NCBI GenBank assembly: GCA_965223235.1
Contig: CBDCVV010000017.1
Coordinates: 124,001-188,000 of the forward strand
Source of the DNA: UBA2589 sp965223235
GTDB lineage: Bacteria; Gemmatimonadota; Gemmatimonadetes; Longimicrobiales; Gaopeijiaceae
Reading direction: 5' to 3'
Length of the DNA stretch: 64,000 nt
A program made the position numbers and the translations under genes. This document shows positions 8,061 to 16,343 of this stretch, one piece after another; position 1 is the first letter of the stretch; every line of letters starts with the position of its first letter. The notes beneath the pieces were generated by a model. That model did not search any database, was not told the origin of the DNA, and saw only the letters and a list, made by a program, of their open reading frames with translations.

Positions 8061-9037
8061 GCGGTCCGATACGCGCCCTCGACCCATCCACGTATACTCG
8101 TCATTCCATCCACGGAAGTGACCGTCGGTGGGCTGAGACAAATTGTTATGTCGACGTTGCGGTGGAGCTCCTCCACGGTCTCGGGTTCGAGCCCATAGCA
8201 GCTCTGCCCTTCACCCTTACGATCGACTTCGAGGGGGATCAGTGGACGTTCTTCAAGTTCCCCCACGCGGATCTGTATGACCTGTTCGGACTAGAGATTC
8301 AGGAGCTGAATCCGTGGCGGAATCTCGTAGAGCACGTCGACGTGCAAGTTGGGATGGGGCGACCTGTCTTGATTGAGCTGGACTCATTCTTTCTTCCAGA
8401 CACGCAAGGAACCGCGTATCGAAAGGAGCACGTGAAGTCGACCGTAGCCGTGAACGAGATCAACATCCGAGACCGACATATGGGCTACTTCCATGGTCAA
8501 GGCTACTACCACCTAGGCGGCGACGATTTCGAGCAGGTCTTCCAGCTAGACGGGTTGGTTCATGAGCGCATGCTCCCCCCGTACATCGAGTACGTAAAGC
8601 TCCGCGAGACCGAGATCCCCACTTCCCAGAGAGCGCTGACGCAAGCGTCGCTCGGATTGCTCGCGGAGCATCTCAAGATGCTGCCGACTAGCAATCCCTA
8701 TGTTTCGTTTCGCTCTAAGTTCGAGCAGGACCTCGGATGGCTGATGTCCGAACCGATCGACTCGTTCCATCGCTACTCGTTCGCGACGCTGCGACAGTCG
8801 GGAGCCTGTTTCGAATTGGTCGAGACGTATCTCCAGTGGCTGGACGCTAGCATACCTGAAGACCTAGCAGTTGCGATCGCGTCCTTCGGCGAGATCTCCG
8901 ACATCGCTAAGTCGTACCAGTTCCAGCTCGCTCGAGCAGTAAGTCGTCAGAAAGCGATCCCACTGGATCCGATCGATCGCATGGCGGAGCTGTGGCAAAC
9001 CGGGACAGACGCTCTCCGGGAACGATTCGCACAATGA
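8057..9037 (+). CDS. DUF1839 family protein, possible aminoacyl transferase
   Basis: 326 residues from the ATG at 8057, which overlaps the ligase stop (ATGA). The N-terminal ETNCYVDVAVELLHGLGFEP places a Cys (C30) at the head of a helix. Further on come GRPVLIELDSFFLP and, after a spacer, EHVKSTVAVNEI and MGYFHGQGYYHL. This Cys ... pocket-strand ... His layout recalls papain-like proteins such as the BtrH N-terminal domain, which moves an acyl group from a carrier protein to an aminoglycoside. I infer that DUF1839 takes the aminoacyl group from the carrier protein to an acceptor. The family itself has no established function known to me. Confidence 0.8.
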   Translation: MSGPIRALDPSTYTRHSIHGSDRRWAETNCYVDVAVELLHGLGFEPIAALPFTLTIDFEGDQWTFFKFPHADLYDLFGLEIQELNPWRNLVEHVDVQVGMGRPVLIELDSFFLPDTQGTAYRKEHVKSTVAVNEINIRDRHMGYFHGQGYYHLGGDDFEQVFQLDGLVHERMLPPYIEYVKLRETEIPTSQRALTQASLGLLAEHLKMLPTSNPYVSFRSKFEQDLGWLMSEPIDSFHRYSFATLRQSGACFELVETYLQWLDASIPEDLAVAIASFGEISDIAKSYQFQLARAVSRQKAIPLDPIDRMAELWQTGTDALRERFAQ

Positions 9038-11526
9038 CCCTTTCGGGTCCTACCCACGGGCTGGCCGGAGACGCCGTCTCAACGATCACCAGCACCGCGT
9101 TGGACCAAGCTTGGACCCTGTCGCGGTCTGATCCGGGGAGGTGGCCCACCCCACCCGACCCCTCAGATTGTGAGTGGACGCCCGCCTGTGTCCCGGGTAC
9201 CGTGGCAAAGACCGTTGGTGAAGACAATCACCTGGACGCACACGACGCGTACGATGAGTACGATTGGTGGTACCGTTCGTCCTTCAGTGACCCTCGCGGG
9301 GGCTCCCGCTCTGACTCAAGAGTTCGACTCCGTTTCGACGGACTCGCCACCATCTGCGAGGTCTGGCTGAACGGGACTCGAGTGATGACATCTGCGAACA
9401 TGTTCATCACGCATGTTCTCGACGTCACCGATCTAGTTCGGGCCGAGAACGACCTAGTGATCGTCTTCCGGAGCCTTGCAGCTGCATTCGCATCCCGAAA
9501 GCCTAGGCCTCGATGGAAAACGCAGCTAGTACGCCACCAGAAACTCCGGTGGTTCCGCACCACCCTCCTTGGGCGAATCCCAACCTGGACACCCCAGATC
9601 CAGACGGTTGGGCCGTGGCGAGGCATCTCGCTGGAGCGGCTCGATGGACCCGATGTGATCGCGTATCGAGTGGTTCCAACGTGGACTGCTGAGGGTGGGC
9701 GTCTCAAGGTCGATGTCGAGATCGATGCAGAGATCACGTCGGCCTCTGTGACGGTGGGCGACGAGACTTATGAACTAACGCCGATAGGGACGCGCGCTTG
9801 CGGCGAGGTGGCCGTTCGAAACGTGGAACCGTGGTGGCCTCACACTCATGGACCCCAACCCCTCTATGCTTGCCGCATCCGATTGCGTACGAGCACGACC
9901 GAAATCGATCTCGATGGAGGGCACCTCGGCTTCCGTGAGGTCGCTTTCGAGGAGACCGCAGAAGGGATGCGCTTCCTAGTGAACGGCGTCCCCGTGTTTT
10001 GCCGTGGTGCGTGCTGGACACCGACGGACTTGGTGAATCTCGAGGGCGACCCCGCAGAGGTGCGAGCGACACTCGAGACAGCCGTTCGCGCGAACGCAAA
10101 CATGGTTCGAGTTGGCGGCACGATGGTGTACGAGTCCGACTGGTTCTACCGGACCTGTAGTGAACTCGGCCTAATGGTCTGGCAAGACTACATGTTCGCG
10201 AACATGGACTACCCGACACCAGACCCAGACTTCGCGGAGTCGGTTGATCTTGAAACCGCACAGAACGCCTCTCGAATCTCGAAATTCCCTTGCGTTGTGG
10301 CCTTCTGCGGTGGAAGCGAGGTGTCCCAGCAAGCGGCGATGATGGGCACTGATCAGGCGAACTGGACCAGCGACTTCTTCGAGGACCACCTTAGGGAAAC
10401 TACGAGCACGTATGCGCCAGGGTCGACCTACTGGCCTTCAACTCCGACCGGCGGCGCGTTGCCATTTCATCCGGCCGGTGGTCTGACTCATTACTACGGA
10501 GTGGGGGCGTACAAGAGGCCAATCGAAGACTGTCGCCTAGCGCAGGTTCTCTTCTCTCCGGAGTGCCTCGGGTTTTCCAACGTCCCCGAGCCTTTGAATG
10601 TGCGTAAGCTTCAGTTGGGGCAGACCCCGCCAACGACGGATCCTCAGTGGAAGATTGGAATCCCAAGGGACGTTGGCGCTGGATGGGACTTCGAGGACGT
10701 CCGAGATTTCTATTTGGGCCGGCTGTACGGCGAAGATCCGACGGCACTAAGAAGCCACAACCCTCGACGGTACCACGAGCTGTCTCGGACGATCACGGGC
10801 CGGGTCATGGCCACGGTCTTCGACGAGTGGCGTTCCCATGGTCATCCGTGTGTCGGCGCTCTAGTCTGGTTCCTACGGGATATCAGGCCGGGCGCGGGCT
10901 GGGGGATTCTGGACAGCGACGGGCGGCCCAAAGCCGTGTTCCACTACCTACGACGCGCTTGGGCGCCCGTTCGGGTCGCGTTGCTCGATCGCGGTCTCGA
11001 CGGCCTGGTCGTCGAGGTACACAACGAGTCCAGCGAGATACTGGATGGTCAACTGACGATAGAAGTTTTTAGCCCGAGCTCCGCCCGCACCGCCAGTGTC
11101 AGCGTCGACGTTTCCGTCGCCCCCCGAACTTCGTGGCAAACGAACTGCGAGGAAGCGTTCGGTCGCTTCCTGGACCTCACCTACGCGTATCGCTTCGGAC
11201 CACCCGAGGTGGGGGCCGTTGTGGCCACGCTCGAGGAGAGCGATGGGACGGAAGCGGTTCGAGCGATGTATTGGCCCAGTCTCTCGGCCCCTCTCGCACC
11301 CGCATCGTTGGAGGCACATTTACGTCCCGGCGGGCGGCTCGAGATCACCTCGTCTACACTCGCTAGAGGCGTGCGGATCGACGGAGCGGAGGGGCAAGCA
11401 CCCGACAACTACTTGGATCTCCCGCCAGGGACCACTGCCCGAATTCACGTGCCGGGGTGTGCCGACCTCTTTGTGGAGGCTGAGAACCAGTCCCATGGAG
11501 TGGCAGCTTCAATCCCGCAAGATTAG
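9034..11526 (+). CDS. Glycoside hydrolase family 2, beta-mannosidase-like
   Basis: About 830 residues from the ATG at 9034, overlapping the DUF1839 stop (ATGA); no signal peptide. It has an N-terminal jelly-roll sugar-binding domain (VWLNG at the end of the first sheet), Ig-like domain, TIM barrel with the beta-mannosidase-type stretch GLMVWQDYMFANMDYP, and a C-terminal beta domain. Both candidate catalytic Glu residues are kept: E429 in CGGSEV (acid/base region) and E510 in SPECLGF (nucleophile region). The sequences around them differ from classic SGNNE and SEFG. A cytoplasmic glycosidase locked into a biosynthetic operon suggests trimming, transglycosylation or turnover of a glycosylated intermediate rather than nutrition. 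Confidence 0.85.
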   Translation: MTLSGPTHGLAGDAVSTITSTALDQAWTLSRSDPGRWPTPPDPSDCEWTPACVPGTVAKTVGEDNHLDAHDAYDEYDWWYRSSFSDPRGGSRSDSRVRLRFDGLATICEVWLNGTRVMTSANMFITHVLDVTDLVRAENDLVIVFRSLAAAFASRKPRPRWKTQLVRHQKLRWFRTTLLGRIPTWTPQIQTVGPWRGISLERLDGPDVIAYRVVPTWTAEGGRLKVDVEIDAEITSASVTVGDETYELTPIGTRACGEVAVRNVEPWWPHTHGPQPLYACRIRLRTSTTEIDLDGGHLGFREVAFEETAEGMRFLVNGVPVFCRGACWTPTDLVNLEGDPAEVRATLETAVRANANMVRVGGTMVYESDWFYRTCSELGLMVWQDYMFANMDYPTPDPDFAESVDLETAQNASRISKFPCVVAFCGGSEVSQQAAMMGTDQANWTSDFFEDHLRETTSTYAPGSTYWPSTPTGGALPFHPAGGLTHYYGVGAYKRPIEDCRLAQVLFSPECLGFSNVPEPLNVRKLQLGQTPPTTDPQWKIGIPRDVGAGWDFEDVRDFYLGRLYGEDPTALRSHNPRRYHELSRTITGRVMATVFDEWRSHGHPCVGALVWFLRDIRPGAGWGILDSDGRPKAVFHYLRRAWAPVRVALLDRGLDGLVVEVHNESSEILDGQLTIEVFSPSSARTASVSVDVSVAPRTSWQTNCEEAFGRFLDLTYAYRFGPPEVGAVVATLEESDGTEAVRAMYWPSLSAPLAPASLEAHLRPGGRLEITSSTLARGVRIDGAEGQAPDNYLDLPPGTTARIHVPGCADLFVEAENQSHGVAASIPQD

Positions 11527-13178
11527 TGGAATCCCACCACCCCACGTTGCGCGCCCCCTTCACGCTATCAGGGAGTGGAATCACCCGACGCCCGTTCTGG
11601 CTCGACGTATCCGGTCTTGAGTCGGCAGCCTGGCTCCACCTCCCGACGGACCGACGGGTCTCTCCTCACGGTGTGGTATACTGTCCACCGTTGGGGTTCG
11701 AGTACGGCCACGGGCATAGAATGTCGCTCCACTTGGCCGATGCTCTGGCACGTGAGGGATTCGCCGTCATCCGGGTGGACTACCCTGGAACCGGGAACTC
11801 GCACGGGGACGCGGGAACGCCTGACCTGACGCGACGCTGGATTGACTGCGTGGTCGGTGCTGCGATGGCGGCTCGTACCCTGACCGGAGAGGACCCCGTC
11901 TTAATCGGGCTACGCGCGGGAGCCGGAATCGCCACAGCCGCAGCTGCCGAATCGAATACCCACGGGCTCGTACTCTGGGCGCCGGTTCCGAACGGTCGTC
12001 ACTTGGTCCGCGAGCTGACGACCCTGCATCGCGTAGCTCACGGTCCCGATCAGGCTGAAGCCGGATTCATAGAAGCTGGTGGGTACCAGTATTCCGAAGC
12101 GACAATCGCAGCTCTTGAGCAGCTGGATCTCACCGGCCTAGACATTAGGACGACCTCGACTCTTCTCATCGAGGCTCAGCCGGGACACGATCTGGCGCCG
12201 CTGTGCGCCCACCTCCGCAAGTCTGGAGAGGTACACGAGGTCGCACAAGTCGACTTCGACAGCATGCTCGCAGAACCGCAAGACACCCGCATCCCATGGG
12301 CCACGATCAACGAGATCGTGGACTGGTTTAACAACAACGACACAGGGTTACGGGTCAATGTCGGCACGACCGATCATCTCCGGACTCGAAGCCGAGTCGA
12401 GTCTGGTGCCACCGATGAGTTCGTCCTGATATCACGCGACGAGGAGTCGCCCTTGGTCGGGGTTCTCACTACGCCTAACGGCGGCAGTGCGATTTCGGCG
12501 GTGATTCTCAACGCGGGATCGGTGCACCACGTCGGGCCGAACCGTCTTCACGTCGAGTTGGCACGCGACCTGGCCCATCGCGGCGTCGCAAGTCTGAGGT
12601 TCGACCTCAGCAACTTGGGAGAGAGCCGGATCGGCGAGCACCCGAGCGAAAATCACCCCTACCCCGACACGGCTCAGTCGGACACAGCTACCGCGTGCCG
12701 GTGGCTTGTCGAGGAGCGTGGATTCGAGCTAACCCCCTTGGTCGGCCTCTGCTCTGGAGCACATGCGGTGTTCCACGCAACCTGTGATCTCGAAGGCGCC
12801 CACATCCCGTGTGGCGTGTCGGTGAACCCCCTCACGTTCCGTTATCGAGAAGGTCTGTCCCTAGACCAACCCTCGGCCGATGAGCGGATGGCGAGGGACA
12901 CTTCCTACTATAAGCGCGCGGCGAGAAGCCGGGCCCGTTGGCTGCGTCTTGTGAAAGGTCAATCGGACCTGAGGAACGTCTCGGGATTCCTCTACCGTGC
13001 TGCGACAGAAAAACTGTCCCTACCCAAGCGATCCTCTGAGCCTAGGGCCTTCGGTGGCGCCACAGTTGAGTGCGTTGCGCGACCGGGGACGAGAATCTCC
13101 ACTTCGTCTTCTCGAGTTCCGATCCCGGGCCTGAACTATTGGCTCGCGCGGGGGGAAAAAGCGTCCGTGACCTTCTGA
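11526..13178 (+). CDS. Tandem alpha/beta hydrolase (frameshifted at its 3' end)
   Basis: Two alpha/beta-hydrolase domains in one chain. Domain 1 (about 25-255) has the oxyanion-side PPLGFEYGHGHR and strand VDYPGTGNS. Its nucleophile elbow reads GLRAG, so Arg130 replaces Ser. Domain 2 (about 290-500) has RFDLSNLGES and an elbow GLCSG with Cys409 in the nucleophile position, like exosortase-A-associated hydrolases. After about base 13050 the frame turns into nonsense. The true C-terminus (DENLHFVFSSSDPG ... IDGADHTFS) continues in the frame of the next gene. Two one-base insertions, one near 13050-13066 and one probably in the GGGG at 13085-13088, would restore one protein fused to the GNAT domain. 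Role: probably transfer or release of an acyl group in the carrier-protein pathway (inference). Confidence 0.75.
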   Translation: MESHHPTLRAPFTLSGSGITRRPFWLDVSGLESAAWLHLPTDRRVSPHGVVYCPPLGFEYGHGHRMSLHLADALAREGFAVIRVDYPGTGNSHGDAGTPDLTRRWIDCVVGAAMAARTLTGEDPVLIGLRAGAGIATAAAAESNTHGLVLWAPVPNGRHLVRELTTLHRVAHGPDQAEAGFIEAGGYQYSEATIAALEQLDLTGLDIRTTSTLLIEAQPGHDLAPLCAHLRKSGEVHEVAQVDFDSMLAEPQDTRIPWATINEIVDWFNNNDTGLRVNVGTTDHLRTRSRVESGATDEFVLISRDEESPLVGVLTTPNGGSAISAVILNAGSVHHVGPNRLHVELARDLAHRGVASLRFDLSNLGESRIGEHPSENHPYPDTAQSDTATACRWLVEERGFELTPLVGLCSGAHAVFHATCDLEGAHIPCGVSVNPLTFRYREGLSLDQPSADERMARDTSYYKRAARSRARWLRLVKGQSDLRNVSGFLYRAATEKLSLPKRSSEPRAFGGATVECVARPGTRISTSSSRVPIPGLNYWLARGEKASVTF

Positions 13179-14434
13179 AGGAGCATCGCGTTACCACCAT
13201 AGAGATCGACGGCGCTGACCACACCTTCTCTCGGCGCGAACACCGACGCCGCGCTATCGAGATCATCGGCCGAAGGTGCGCCTCGCCTCACCCATTAGCC
13301 TCGGTAACTCGGGAAGAGCTGGGATCCGGGCCAGAGATGTGGGCGAAGCTCGGCCCCATCTGGCAAGATCTACTCACCGACTCGAAGGAGTTCTCGGCAT
13401 TCTTGAGCTACCCATGGATCGACGCGTGCTTCAAGGCTGCCCACGGTGCCACCACTGCGACCGGATACGTGTGGCGAGCCCAGTCCGGTGCGCCAGTGGG
13501 GTGCGTTATGCTCTGGCGTGCTTCATCGCGACTCGGACCCTTCCCCGTCACATCGACCCTTCTCAACTCTCCCGGCATTGTCGGTCTCGCTCCCGAGCAC
13601 AACGACATCATCGCCGTGAACGAGTATCGTGCGGCGGTTACAGCTGACCTGCGAAAGCTCCTCTGGTCTCAGCAGTTTGATCAGCTGGACCTACAAGGAG
13701 TCAGAGCCCGACTGTTCCATGAGCTACAAGCGAGTTGGCCGCGAGAATATTGGAACGGTTTCGCGAGTTCGTCACCGTTCGTCGATCTGAACGCGACCCG
13801 GGCCGCTGATGGTGACTACCTGAGTCGCTTATCTGGAAACACCCGATCGCGCATTCGAAAAAGCTTCCGGATCCTCACCAAGCACCACGGTGAACCCCAG
13901 ATCTCGGTTGCCAGAGATCCGTCTATCGCACTCTCGTGGTTCGATGAATTGCTCGACCTACACGACCGACGTTGGGAGAGCCTCGAGACGCCCAGCGGGT
14001 TCACTGAGTCAGCCAGAACAGTACATCGTGCGATGATCCGTTCCTCGTGCGCAGGAGATCCGCTAGACGGAGTCCGCGCCGACATCGTCCGCGTCACGGC
14101 AGGCGATAAGGTCATCGGGCTACTCTACCACCTCATCCGTGGCGGTCATGTGCACTTCGTGCAGTCAGGCATCAACTACGACGTCGAACGGCAGGTAAAG
14201 CCTGGCCTAGTGTGCCACGCGCTCTCGGTCCAATCTTGCATCGACGAGGGCTTCTCGATCTACGACTTCCTGGGGGGGGAATCCGAGCCGCCTCAGTACA
14301 AACGGTCCCTTAGCACTGACTCAGCCGCGCTCTACTGGAGTCAGCTACCCGCAGCGACGGTTCGGATGGACCTCATGCATGGCCTCAGAGTGGGGCGACG
14401 GTCGATACGGGACGCTCTCTCCAAGCTCAGATGA
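13070..14434 (+). CDS. FemAB/CelD-type GNAT acyltransferase with the C-terminus of the preceding hydrolase
   Basis: Residues 1-65 from the GTG at 13070 are the displaced end of the alpha/beta hydrolase (FVFSSSDPGPELL, GADHTFSRREHRRRAIEII). The rest (about 85-454) is a BcsL/CelD-type GNAT: SAFLSYPWIDACF, IRKSFRILTKHHGE, WFDELLDLHDRRW, HFVQSGINYDV and IYDFLGGESEPPQYKRSL near the end. FemAB-like GNATs move amino acids or acyl groups onto peptidoglycan or glycan amines. No stop separates the hydrolase tail from the GNAT part, so the intact gene was probably a hydrolase-hydrolase-GNAT fusion. If it is expressed separately, an internal ATG at 13337 could start the GNAT alone. Confidence 0.75.
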   Translation: MRCATGDENLHFVFSSSDPGPELLARAGGKSVRDLLKEHRVTTIEIDGADHTFSRREHRRRAIEIIGRRCASPHPLASVTREELGSGPEMWAKLGPIWQDLLTDSKEFSAFLSYPWIDACFKAAHGATTATGYVWRAQSGAPVGCVMLWRASSRLGPFPVTSTLLNSPGIVGLAPEHNDIIAVNEYRAAVTADLRKLLWSQQFDQLDLQGVRARLFHELQASWPREYWNGFASSSPFVDLNATRAADGDYLSRLSGNTRSRIRKSFRILTKHHGEPQISVARDPSIALSWFDELLDLHDRRWESLETPSGFTESARTVHRAMIRSSCAGDPLDGVRADIVRVTAGDKVIGLLYHLIRGGHVHFVQSGINYDVERQVKPGLVCHALSVQSCIDEGFSIYDFLGGESEPPQYKRSLSTDSAALYWSQLPAATVRMDLMHGLRVGRRSIRDALSKLR

Positions 14435-14531
14435 TCGCAATCGCTCGGGATGCTCGGGCTTCGCAGTATTCCGCGGACCTTCTACCTTTGCGTGAGGCGA
14501 TCCCCTATCAACTCGGCCACCAGACTCCCTA

Positions 14532-14843
14532 ATGCCGCGCCCTCCGACACGCTTCGGCTTGATCATCGGAGCGATGAAGTCCGGCACTACCAGCCTCTTC
14601 GAGCTGTTGGCTCAACATCCGCAGATCTCGGCCAGCGCAGAGAAGGAGCCTAGCTTCTTCAACCGAGACTCCGACGACGACGAGTGGCGGCGGTACACGG
14701 ACCTTTGGCGTTGGGATCCTTCGAGGCACCTCATCGCCCTGGAGGCGTCAACGAGCTACTCGAAGTCGCCCTTGGATTCAGAACGTGCCGGAACGAATCG
14801 CAGACCGTGGGATCGACGTGCGATTCATATACATGGTACGTGA
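14532..14843 (+). pseudogene. Sulfotransferase, N-terminal fragment
   Basis: Starts with ATG. It has the PAPS 5'-phosphosulfate-binding loop at once: FGLIIGAMKSGTTSLFELL, then EKEPSFF and LIALEASTSYSKSP, the usual order in carbohydrate sulfotransferases. The frame is lost after SKSP at about base 14770. Removing one C from the CCC at 14769-14771 restores PWIQNVPERI and joins the next fragment. The enzyme would move sulfate from PAPS to a hydroxyl of the polysaccharide or its precursor. Confidence 0.8.
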
Positions 14844-15406
14844 GCCCTTTGGCCGGATCGCATCCCAGGTACGACACGGGCTGTACGAAGGATGGGGGAA
14901 GTCGTTGGATGACGAGCTCACCGATGACCTCATCGACTTCACACGGTACGCGTACCAACTCGACCGGTATGCCGAGGTCTTTCCTCGGGACTCAATGCTG
15001 GTCATTGCGATGGAAGAACTCCGATCGCACCCAGCCGAGGTGCTTCAGAGAGCTTGCCGACACCTCGGACTCGATCCCCACCATCGGTTCGAAGGCGAAA
15101 CGATGGTCAGGAACAAGGGCGACTTCTTCCAGGCGCCCAAGGTCGTCGCGAGTCTGGCTAGGTGGGGGCCTACTCGCAGCATAGTCGACGCGCTCCCCAG
15201 TGGAATCAAGCGTTCCTTGAGGGAGGGGATCGGGGAAGCTCGGAGCTCGGCGAGATGACAGCATCGGCCGCTGGAAATTAACCGGCGCGGAGAAGCACGA
15301 GGTCCTCCGTGAGCTCGCTCCGGACCTCCGGCGGTTACGGGATCACTACGGGATCGATATCGAGCACTTTTGGGGGATCGACAGCGAGGCGCTCGCCGTT
15401 GACTGA
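14785..15406 (+). pseudogene. Sulfotransferase, central and C-terminal fragments
   Basis: Open frame 14785-15258 carries the 3'-phosphate-binding part of the sulfotransferase: RFIYMVREPFGRIASQVRH and YAEVFPRDSMLVIAMEEL. At its end the frame runs to a stop. The family C-terminus (GRWKLTGAEKHEVL, LRRLRDHYGIDIEHFWGI) continues in another frame from about 15257 to the TGA at 15404-15406, so a second one-base change lies near 15240-15257. The last stop overlaps the TTG start of the next gene. Without two frameshifts or a sequence correction no full enzyme is made. Confidence 0.75.
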
Positions 15407-16343
15407 CCTTCGCTTCCCCGACGGAGCGTCCTTCGCTTTCACCGTGCTTGATGACACGGACGACGCGACGGTCGAGAATACGGCCCCCATCTACGAGCTC
15501 CTTCACCAGCTGGGCGTCCGCACCACCAAGACCGTATGGCCGCTGGACACCCCACGGGAGGAGCAGGGTCCCTATCACGCTGGCGAGACCCTCCAGAACG
15601 CAGCGTACCGATCGTGGATCGAGTCGCTCATCGACCGGGGCTTCGAAATTGCCTTCCACAACGCATCAATGGCTTCCTCGAGGCGAGAGAAGACGCTGCG
15701 TGGCTTGCAATTCCTCGACGACGAGATGGATCAACGTCCCACACTCCACTGCAACCATGGTCAGAACCGCGAGAACCTCTATTGGGGTCCGCACCGCTAC
15801 GCGTCTGCTGGGTATCGGGGCGTGTACTCGGCCGTCGATTCGTTACGCGGCGCCGCACCGATGGACGGACACGCGAAAGAGAGCAACTTCTTTTGGGGCG
15901 ACATCGCCCTTGAACGCTTCCGTTACGTCCGGGCATTTGCGTTCAATCAGCTGAATAGTGCTCGGCTGCCACCAGGTCGCCCGTTCCATGACCCCAAGAA
16001 GCCCTTCGTGCAAATGTGGTTTAATACGGCCGACGCACCGGATGTCAGTGCCTTCAAGCGGCTCGTAACGCGCGAGGCCGTCGACCGTCTCGCAAACCAA
16101 GGGGGATGGTGTATCGTTTCGACCCACTTGGCGAAGGGTTTCTGTCGCGACGGAAAAGTCGATCCGGATGTTGTCGATACGCTTACCTACCTTGCCTCGA
16201 TGCCGGGCTGGTTCGTCCCGTGCAGCACGCTTCTGGATCACATATCGAGCGTCCGCGGCCCGTACGTCATCGATTGGGGTACCAGAGCCCGGATGGAAAC
16301 TCACCACGTGATCGATCGACTAAGAGGACGGCTATTGTCGTGA
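15399..16343 (+). CDS. NodB-like polysaccharide deacetylase family protein
   Basis: About 314 residues from the TTG at 15399, which overlaps the end of the sulfotransferase; the frame is open further upstream but without family similarity. Features of a metal-dependent deacetylase barrel are FAFTVLDDTDDAT (paired Asp motif), GFEIAFHNASM (His motif) and WCIVSTHLAKGF (late His). Other conserved patches are HCNHGQN and KESNFFWG. It has no signal peptide. Its stop overlaps the GTG of the following glycosyltransferase, so the two are translationally coupled. Substrate unknown; some members of this group may act on lipid-linked sugars in the cytoplasm. Confidence 0.65.
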   Translation: MTDLRFPDGASFAFTVLDDTDDATVENTAPIYELLHQLGVRTTKTVWPLDTPREEQGPYHAGETLQNAAYRSWIESLIDRGFEIAFHNASMASSRREKTLRGLQFLDDEMDQRPTLHCNHGQNRENLYWGPHRYASAGYRGVYSAVDSLRGAAPMDGHAKESNFFWGDIALERFRYVRAFAFNQLNSARLPPGRPFHDPKKPFVQMWFNTADAPDVSAFKRLVTREAVDRLANQGGWCIVSTHLAKGFCRDGKVDPDVVDTLTYLASMPGWFVPCSTLLDHISSVRGPYVIDWGTRARMETHHVIDRLRGRLLS

